From positions 1-6,252 of the forward strand of contig CAIVEA010000928.1 of NCBI GenBank assembly GCA_903904765.1: DNA of 6,252 nt, in the 5' to 3' direction. Shown here piece by piece: positions 1 to 6,000 of the stretch (the stretch's first letter is position 1; each line of letters starts with the position of its first letter). The notes beneath the pieces were generated by a model, which was given only the letters and a program-made list of their open reading frames with translations, did not search any database and was not told where the DNA came from. Position numbers and translations under genes: made by a program. The DNA is from an uncultured Chloroflexota bacterium. GTDB lineage: Bacteria; Chloroflexota; Anaerolineae; Aggregatilineales; Phototrophicaceae.

Positions 1-936
1 GCGACCACGCTGGTGGTGGTGCGTCCGGTGACGTGGTTTCTGCTGCTGTTCCGTCCCGTCATCCGGTTGATGAATGGCATCGGCAACCGGATTGTTCGGA
101 TGATGGGCTTTGAAGTGACCAACGAACACTCCGCCGTGCATTCGCCGGAAGAACTGGAAATGCTGGTGCGTTCCAGCCGCGAGGCCGGCTATTTGCAGGA
201 GAGCGAAGAAACCCTGCTGCGCCGCGCTTTCGATTTCAGCGATATTCAGGTGCAGGAAGTGATGCAACCGCGTGTGGAGGTGGATGCGATTGATGCCGAT
301 GCGCCGCTGGGCGAGATGCTGTCCATCATCGCTTCGCATCACCATTCGCGCTATCCCGTCTACCGCGAGACGATTGATAATGTGGTCGGCCTGTTGATGA
401 CCAAAGACCTGCTGGACAGGGTGATCGCCAAGCCAGATATGCTGGCGCACCGTGAGGCCGCCTGTGACCTGACCAATCTACTGCGTAAACCGCTGTTCGT
501 TCCTGAAACGTTGAGCGTAGATCGTCTGCTGCGGCGGATGCAGGAGAGCAAAACGCATCTGGCGGTGGTGCTGGATGAATACGGCGGCATGGCGGGCGTG
601 GCGACGATGGAAGATGTGATCGAACTGCTGGTGGGGGATGTGCGCGATGAGTTCGACACTGCCGACCCCGCCCCCACCGAAGGCAGCGACAACCTTGTGG
701 ACGGCCTGACCAGCCTGACCGAAGTGGCGGAGCGTTTTGGTGAGTTGAGCGAAGAAGCCTCATCCACCACGCTCGGCGGCTATGTGGCTGAACAACTCAA
801 CCGCATTCCAGCGGTGGGTGACAGTGTTCGCTACGGCGATTATGAGGTGCGCGTGGAGACGATGGACGGGATGCGAGTAGAACGGGTGCGCTTCGAGCGT
901 CTGCGCCCCGCCGAACCGGATGCTGCACCGCAGTGA
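1..936 (+). CDS. CNNM/CorC/HlyC-family membrane protein with paired CBS domains, 5'-truncated
   Basis: The frame is open to the first base, so the gene starts outside the window and the GTG/ATG codons inside are not its true start. Counting residues from base 1, residues 1-35 look like the end of the DUF21/CNNM membrane domain (hydrophobic WFLLLFRPVIRL, then an amphipathic stretch). Residues 44-80 are the typical acidic hinge (HSPEELEMLV, then GYLQESEETLL). CBS domain 1 spans about 82-140, with EVMQPRVEVDAI, HSRYPVY and VVGLLMTKDLL. CBS domain 2 spans about 155-215, with AVVLDEYGGMAGVATMEDV. The CorC_HlyC domain covers about 230-300. The family normally has about 420-450 residues, so some 110-140 are missing. 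Members sit in the cytoplasmic membrane and are linked to Mg2+/Co2+ efflux or ion homeostasis, with the CBS pair binding adenine nucleotides; the older 'hemolysin' label is often misleading. The next gene begins seven bases after the stop. Confidence 0.93.
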   Translation, partial: ATTLVVVRPVTWFLLLFRPVIRLMNGIGNRIVRMMGFEVTNEHSAVHSPEELEMLVRSSREAGYLQESEETLLRRAFDFSDIQVQEVMQPRVEVDAIDADAPLGEMLSIIASHHHSRYPVYRETIDNVVGLLMTKDLLDRVIAKPDMLAHREAACDLTNLLRKPLFVPETLSVDRLLRRMQESKTHLAVVLDEYGGMAGVATMEDVIELLVGDVRDEFDTADPAPTEGSDNLVDGLTSLTEVAERFGELSEEASSTTLGGYVAEQLNRIPAVGDSVRYGDYEVRVETMDGMRVERVRFERLRPAEPDAAPQ

Positions 937-939
937 GGA
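933..939 (+). promoter_or_regulatory. Shine-Dalgarno site overlapping the upstream stop codon
   Basis: GTGAGGA contains the core GAGG (935-938) and overlaps the TGA stop (934-936) of the CBS-domain gene. It lies 5 bases before the ATG at 944 and 8 bases before the ATG at 947, which argues for these starts over the ATG at 920. A ribosome ending the upstream gene would be placed directly on this site, which suggests translational coupling. Confidence 0.65.
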
Positions 940-943
940 TGCA

Positions 944-2224
944 ATGATGCGAATGCATGTGGCGCGATTGATGGCGTTGGGTGTGCTGCTGCTGGTCACG
1001 GCTTGCGCCGATAGCGACTTTCAGTCGCTTACGCCCACTGTGCAGCGGGTGATCTGGACGGCTACGCCGCCACCCACCCACACGCCCACGCCGCCAACAG
1101 CCACCCCGAACGGCCCGCCGACTATACAGGTGTGGTGGCCGGATGCGCTGGCTCCGTTAGGGGATGACAACACGGCGCGGTTGCTGGCGGACTCGGTGGA
1201 TACCTTCATCGCCAGCCAATCGCAGGCGCAGGTGGAGATTCGGCTGAAACGCAGCGCGAACCCCGGCGGCATCTTGCAATCTCTCCAGTCGGCGGCGGCA
1301 GTTGCCCCCGGCGCGCTGCCGGATTTGACGCTGCTGCGCCGCAGCGACCTGCTCGCGGCGGTGCGCGGAGGCTTGATTCAGCCGTTCCCCGAAGGTAGCG
1401 CCCCGCAGAGCGATCTATATCGCGTGGGGTTGACGCTGGCGAATGTGAACAGCGTGGCCTATGGACTGCCGTTCATGCTGGAAGTGGAACATATCGCTTA
1501 CCGCACCATAACGATGGCGGGTAACTTCAGCGGTTTTGAAGCGGCGCTGGCAGATGGGCAGGGATTCACGTTTCCGGCGGGGGGCAGCGGCGGCGCACGC
1601 GGGATGCTGCTGGCACAGTATATTTCGGCTGGGGGCAGCACCAGCGACCTGATTACCCGCAATCTGAACGTAGATGCTTTGACGCAGGTTTACGACTTTT
1701 ACGCACGTGGCGAAACGGCAGGTCTGTTCGACGCGGCGATGATGGGCTTCACGCAGACCGAGGATTATCTGAAGCAACTGACCGATGGCGACCTGAACGC
1801 GGCGCTGGTCACATCCAGCGAATACCTGTCACTGGCGAACGTGGGCTTGGCAGCTGCGCCTTTCCCGCTGGCAGCGGGCGACCCGACCAGCGCGGTAGAC
1901 GGTTGGCTGTGGGTGATGCTCACGCCCGATCATACGCGGCAGGCGGCGGCGTTGCGCTTTGTGGATTGGATGGCGAATCCGGTGCGGATGAGTGCTTACA
2001 GTGCCGCCGCAGCGATGCTTCCGGCGCGGCGCGGGGCGCTGCAACTGTGGGCAGAGAACCCCTACCGGACGCTGATGGACGGCTTACTGACGGCGGGGTT
2101 TGTGTTGCCCACCGACGAGCGCAGCGATGCCAGTTTACGCGCTATCGAAGCGGGGTTGCCCGCCGTCCTTTCCGGGCAGCGCAGCGCCGAGCAAGCCGCC
2201 CGCGATGCCGCCGCGAACGCCTGA
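944..2224 (+). CDS. ABC-type extracellular solute-binding lipoprotein (carbohydrate type)
   Basis: This 426-residue protein resembles family-1 substrate-binding proteins, which capture sugars outside the membrane and pass them to an ABC permease. Residues 1-21 are a lipoprotein signal peptide: a short basic/Met start, the hydrophobic run LMALGVLLLV, and lipobox V-T-A-C with Cys21 as the lipidation site. Residues 39-59 are a Pro/Thr tether (TATPPPTHTPTPPTATP). The binding fold begins near residue 60 (TIQVWWPD). Family-like stretches are PDLTLLRRSDLLA (126-138), YGLPFMLEVEHIAYR (173-187), AALRFVDWMANP (335-346) and LPARRGAL (359-366). The ATG at 944 (or 947) is preferred because of its Shine-Dalgarno site and because it gives a standard signal peptide; starting at 920 would add eight residues with acidic charge and lacks an upstream site. 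The protein is likely in an operon with the preceding gene. No permease or ATPase is visible, so the substrate is unknown and it may act as an orphan. Confidence 0.85.
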   Translation: MMRMHVARLMALGVLLLVTACADSDFQSLTPTVQRVIWTATPPPTHTPTPPTATPNGPPTIQVWWPDALAPLGDDNTARLLADSVDTFIASQSQAQVEIRLKRSANPGGILQSLQSAAAVAPGALPDLTLLRRSDLLAAVRGGLIQPFPEGSAPQSDLYRVGLTLANVNSVAYGLPFMLEVEHIAYRTITMAGNFSGFEAALADGQGFTFPAGGSGGARGMLLAQYISAGGSTSDLITRNLNVDALTQVYDFYARGETAGLFDAAMMGFTQTEDYLKQLTDGDLNAALVTSSEYLSLANVGLAAAPFPLAAGDPTSAVDGWLWVMLTPDHTRQAAALRFVDWMANPVRMSAYSAAAAMLPARRGALQLWAENPYRTLMDGLLTAGFVLPTDERSDASLRAIEAGLPAVLSGQRSAEQAARDAAANA

Positions 2225-2482
2225 CGGGCAGAATCACCACCCTTTTCAAACGTCTTTTCGTAGGGACACCGCTCACGCCCTATCCCTACGAATTTCCGCT
2301 TCGGGTAGATTGTCCTGCATCAGGATTCGCATCCACAGGATGTCATGGTGAAGTTGGCGAATTGTTGCGCCCGCTCCACCATAAACTTGAGGAACATCAC
2401 CTGTGACAGAATCATCACATACGAGTATCTGTTGCGGAGCATGCTGCTAAGGTGATAGGGGACGGAGCCAGAGCCGCACAAG
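2225..2482. other. Convergent intergenic gap
   Basis: This gap separates the + strand lipoprotein gene from the - strand DUF1801 gene; their 3' ends face each other. Apart from the inverted repeat at 2257-2292, I see no gene with start-site support, no T-rich terminator and no RNA gene. Short open frames exist on both strands, but none has a ribosome binding site or a recognisable product. Confidence 0.6.
2257..2292. repeat. Perfect 10-bp inverted repeat, possible weak terminator or dispersed palindrome
   Basis: The arms TTCGTAGGGA (2257-2266) and TCCCTACGAA (2283-2292) are perfect reverse complements around a 16-base loop. The element lies 32 bases after the lipoprotein stop codon, where a terminator would be expected. 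No run of T follows on either strand (AATTTCC downstream on +, AAAAGACG on -), so a classical intrinsic terminator is doubtful. Its GTAGGGA...TCCCTAC ends resemble the REP- or MITE-like palindromes scattered in some Chloroflexota and cyanobacterial genomes. That likeness comes from memory and was not searched. Confidence 0.5.
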
Positions 2483-2902
2483 CTACCGGTACATCTCGCG
2501 CATGATGGTGACGGATTGCGTGATGATTTCCCGTAGAACGTCCAGATCAACATCCTCTAATTTGTTCACGTACAGGCAAGATACGCTGGTTTTGTGCCGC
2601 CCCAACTTGCTTAATAGCGCCTCGAAGCGTTCCAACCGCGCCATAATGTAGATGCTCCAATTGTTCTTGTGGGGCGAGAAGCCGACAAGGAAAGAGTCGC
2701 CTTCGCGCCCGCTGGCATAACGGTAATGATATTTGCCGAAGCCCACCTGCGAAGTACCCCATAGGACGGCAGGTTCGCCGGTGATGTCGCGCATCAGCGC
2801 CAGCAGGGCGAAACCATCCTGCCGCCGGACGGGGTTTTCAATCGCGTTGAGAAAGACTTCCACGTCCGAAGCGGTTGGCTGCGTCTTGTTTTCGGATGCC
2901 AT
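2483..2902 (-). CDS. DUF1801 domain protein (YdhG-like fold), complete
   Basis: This complete 139-residue protein is typical in length for a stand-alone DUF1801 protein; the domain covers almost all of it. Recognisable blocks are the N-terminal helix TASDVEVFLNAIENPVRRQDG (residues 10-30, here described only by its conserved RR-DG end), a middle block with WGTSQVGFGKYHYRY (48-62), SGREGDSFLVGFSPHKN (64-80), and a C-terminal block with LGRHKTSVSCLYVNKLEDVD (100-119). The family has a small alpha/beta fold, is cytoplasmic, and has no settled biochemical role; I do not assign one. The ATG at 2902 is supported by GGAG eight bases upstream and by the natural family start. A promoter candidate and palindrome lie just upstream, and the large gene before it ends in a strong terminator, so this is probably a single-gene transcription unit. 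Confidence 0.9.
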   Translation of the reverse strand: MASENKTQPTASDVEVFLNAIENPVRRQDGFALLALMRDITGEPAVLWGTSQVGFGKYHYRYASGREGDSFLVGFSPHKNNWSIYIMARLERFEALLSKLGRHKTSVSCLYVNKLEDVDLDVLREIITQSVTIMREMYR

Positions 2903-2910
2903 CTTACAAT

Positions 2911-2914
2911 CTCC
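2911..2914 (-). promoter_or_regulatory. Shine-Dalgarno site of the DUF1801 gene
   Basis: On the - strand GGAG lies eight bases before the ATG at 2902, an ideal spacing. It confirms this start. Confidence 0.75.
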
Positions 2915-2934
2915 ATTCTAAACCGATACTAATG

Positions 2935-2962
2935 AGCATAGCACAAGTGTTCGTTTGTGCAA
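2935..2962 (-). promoter_or_regulatory. Candidate sigma-70-type promoter of the DUF1801 gene
   Basis: Read on the - strand, TTGCAC (2962-2957) is separated by 16 bases from TATGCT (2940-2935). TATGCT is preceded by TGC, so it forms an extended -10 (TGnTATGCT). The -35 box matches the consensus in three of six bases and the -10 in four of six. Transcription would start near 2928, about 25 bases before the start codon and some 15 bases before the GGAG. The element sits just after the large gene's terminator, where an independent promoter is needed. Confidence 0.5.
2941..2960. repeat. Inverted repeat across the DUF1801 promoter, possible operator
   Basis: GCACAA and TTGTGC form perfect 6-bp arms around eight bases. 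The palindrome fills the spacer of the candidate promoter and overlaps its -35 box, a classic position for a repressor operator. The size (20 bases) suits a dimeric helix-turn-helix regulator. No regulator gene is in the window, and 6-bp arms can occur by chance. Confidence 0.4.
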
Positions 2963-2976
2963 CTCGACGGCGAATC

Positions 2977-3008
2977 AAAAGAGCCGCCCATTATCGGGCG
3001 GCTCTTTT
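2977..3008 (-). terminator. Strong rho-independent terminator of the large modular gene, bidirectional in shape
   Basis: GAGCCGCCC (2981-2989) and GGGCGGCTC (2996-3004) pair perfectly around a 6-base loop. Flanking AAAA (2977-2980) and TTTT (3005-3008) extend the stem to 13 bp. For the - strand gene ending at 3033, the GC-rich stem is followed by a U run of four. On the + strand a run of five T follows (3005-3009), so it could also stop transcripts coming from the left. It separates the large gene from the DUF1801 promoter. Confidence 0.92.
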
Positions 3009-3032
3009 TGCTGCGGAAAAGATCGGTACGGC

Positions 3033-6000
3033 TTACGGGGTGTAGATGATGACCAGCCGCGCCGCCTGAGTGGAGTTACCTTCCACAGAGCGAACGGTTT
3101 TGCGCGTGTTGGCGACGGTGCTGAGGTTGCGTAGCACGAACGCCATGCTATTGCCACTCGTCCAACCACTCTGGTTCACGATTTCCTGAACGATGGCGGC
3201 CATCTCGTTGAACGAGTACCACGTTCCGCTGTTCCATGTGACGTTCGAGCTATGGGTGACTCGCGTCACTGTCAGCGGTTGTTGCGATGGGCGCAGTGCC
3301 GAGAACAATTGGCTGTTAGCGGCGGCCACACCCGCGATCTGCACGGTCAAGCTGACCGTCTGGCGCGTCGTCGAGTAGAACTGGAGGTAGGCCGAGACAA
3401 TCGTTGCGCCTTGCGGTATGGAGACGCTGCTGAAGCGGAAGCCGGTGTAGCTGGCTGACGGAACCGATCCCGAACCGATCCAGACAGTGGTACTGCCTGT
3501 CGTCAGCGTGGTGCCGTTTTCATTCACATCGTTCGCACCCGACACCACCTGCACTGTCAACTGGACATTGGTCGGCGTGGCTGTCGGTGCAGGCGTATTG
3601 GTCGGCGGCACAGGTGTAGCCGTTGGCGGCACAGGTGTAGCTGTCGGCGGTTCAGGTGTAGCCGTCGGCGGTACAGGTGTAGCCGTCGGCGGTACAGGTG
3701 TAGCCGTCGGCGGTACAGGTGTAGCCGTCGGCGGTTCAGGTGTAGCCGTTGGCGGCACGGGTGTATTGGTCGGCGGTTCGGGTGTAGCCGTCGGCGGTTC
3801 GGGTGTAGCCGTCGGCGGTACAGGTGTAGCCGTTGGCGGCACGGGTGTATTGGTCGGTGGCACGGGCGTGGCCGTCGGGCTAGCGATATAGCTGATAACC
3901 AGACGCGGAGCCAGCGCCGGATTGCCGTCGAAGGCGTATAGGAACTTGCGTGCCCACGACGAGGTGCTAGTTCCCTTCAGGACGAAGGACATGCTGTTAC
4001 CGTTCGACCAGCCATCGCGGTTCACGATCTCCTGAACCACCGGAGCCATTTCGTCATAGACGTACCACTGGTCAGCCACCCACTGCACATTCGAGACGTG
4101 GTTCACCCGCGCTACTGTCAGCGGGCGCATTGAGGGCAGGCTGGCAGCGGTGAAGGTAGAACTGTTGTCAGCGGCATCAGCGGCGATCTGTACGGCGTAA
4201 GTCACCCACTGGGTCGAGGCCGAGTTGAACTCTAGATGCGCCGATGTAATGGTCGCGCCCTTCGGTACGGGAATGCTGTTGAAGCGCAGGCCAGCGTAAC
4301 TGGCGGCGGCGACGTTGGCAGTACCCACCCATAGGGTAGTGCTTCCTGAGTCGAAGTTCTGGTTATCCTCGTTGGCATCATCCGGTGAAGTGTTGATCTG
4401 GAGCGTCACTGTCGTCGCGCCCGAAGCGTCCGGCGTATTGGTGGGCAGCGGAGTGCTGCTCGGCACGGAAGTCGGCGCGGTGGTCGGGGTGCTGGTGGCA
4501 GTGGGCGGCAGCGGCGTATTGGTCAGCGCAGTCGTAGGCGTGGGGACGTTGGAGGTCGCAGTGGGCGGCAGTGCCGCGCCATAGGTCACGGTGAAGCTGC
4601 GGCTGCCCGACGGGACGTTGACCAGCGCCATGCTCTGACCCTTGATGGTCTGCACGGTGAAAGCTGTTGACGAACCATTCACGTTCACGCCGTTTAGCGA
4701 ACCGCCAGCATAGGTGGCGGGCAGCATGATCGTCAGGTTGATGCCAGAGGTGGCGGTGCTGTTCAGGTTGAAGGTCAGCGTACCGCTGGGGCCGTTCCAG
4801 CTAATGTTCTGGAGCGACGCGCCGCTGCGGGTGTTGGTGTACGATAGCCAGCGGTCGGCGTTCCACATGGGAACACCCTGCGATTGCGCGTAGGCCAGCG
4901 TGCCATCCACCCAACCGGAAGTGGTGTTGATGTAGTCCACATGGAACTGCGTCATCAGCGCGGAGTAATTTCCATTCTGGCTGGCGTTAATCATCTGCTG
5001 CGAAACAGCAACGGCTCCAGCAGTGGAGAGGTTCTCGACCCCGTTGCCCGCACCGCTGACCAGTTGCTCATCCACCAGTTCGGTCAGGAGTTGATAGTAC
5101 GGTAGAACCGTGCCGGTGCTGGTGATGAATTTCATGGGCAGGCCGCTACCGGTGATGTAGCCGTGCGGCCATGTGCCGTCACCCTTTTGCAGCCACGTTC
5201 CCCAGTGATAGAAGTTCGTATCCAGCGACATGCCTTTGCTGACAGCCACCTGTGCGGCGTTCGTCCAGCCTTCCCATGCCACCTGATGATGGCGGACGGT
5301 GGTGGACGGGCTGCTGGTCAGGCCACTCAAATTCCACCATCCCAGTGAAGCCGTGTAGCCTTCGGTCAGGTTAGTGCTGGCATACGGGGTGTAGCTATCC
5401 TGACGCGACCAGTAAGGATGAATGCCGAACTCATGACCTTGCAAGCGCCAGTTCTGCACCATCGCGTTGTCAATCTGACCGATGGTGACGTAGAAAGTGA
5501 TCTTCGCGCCATAAGTGTTGGCGATGTTAATCAGGTTGGTGTACCACGAAGTGGGGTTGGCGTGCGCGTCGCTGGTGCTGATGAGCATGGTGCGGGCGCT
5601 ATCCGGGAAGTACCACAGTTGCGGCATGGGCGTGACATCGGTGAGCGCCTGCCGGACGAGGCGGCTGAGGAGGCGCATCTGTTCGTCGGCCTGCGGAACG
5701 GGGATGCGATCTTTATCCACCCACGAACCGCCGCCGGAAGTCATGAACAGGTCAATCGTGCGCTTCACGCCGTCGCCATCCACATCCACATTGGCATTGG
5801 CGGGGTTGCCCTGACGGGTGTATATGACGTTGCGTGCTAGATCGTAAGTAAAGGCTGCTGTGCGTCCGCTGTTATAAGACACAACGGCGGGGTAGGAGGT
5901 GGCAGTGCTGGCGTTGCTATACAGTGTGGCGACGGTGGTTGCGCCGGGGATGAGCGCGATCTGGTCAGCCGTGCCGTGAATCTGCAAGGTGGTGGTGGGC

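Noticed and set aside
326..770. Two - strand open frames over the CBS-domain gene
   Set aside because: They are antisense to conserved CBS motifs, and their low-complexity Ser/Arg/Pro composition is typical of shadow frames in GC-rich DNA.
920..943. Upstream ATG start for the solute-binding lipoprotein
   Set aside because: It has no Shine-Dalgarno site, overlaps the previous gene by 17 bases and adds acidic residues before the signal peptide; ATG 944 or 947 fits better.
1903..2406. 167-codon + strand frame overlapping the lipoprotein gene's 3' end
   Set aside because: Most of it lies out of frame within the lipoprotein gene. It has no recognisable product or start signal.
2320..2553. 77-codon - strand frame overlapping the DUF1801 gene's 3' end
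   Set aside because: It overlaps DUF1801 in another frame, has no convincing ribosome binding site and no recognised family.
3592..3882. Regular direct repeats suggesting a CRISPR array
   Set aside because: The 21-base units abut with no unique spacers, and they lie inside a coding frame.
3487..3891. Plus-strand open frame with regular GVAVGGT repeats, resembling a repetitive glycine-rich protein
   Set aside because: It is the antisense shadow of the PPTATPV linker array. The repeats have no stop in several frames, and the - strand frame continues through well-conserved domains on both sides.
5418..5840. 140-codon + strand frame inside the large gene
   Set aside because: It is antisense to the deacetylase-like and N-terminal regions and has no start signal or family-like motif.
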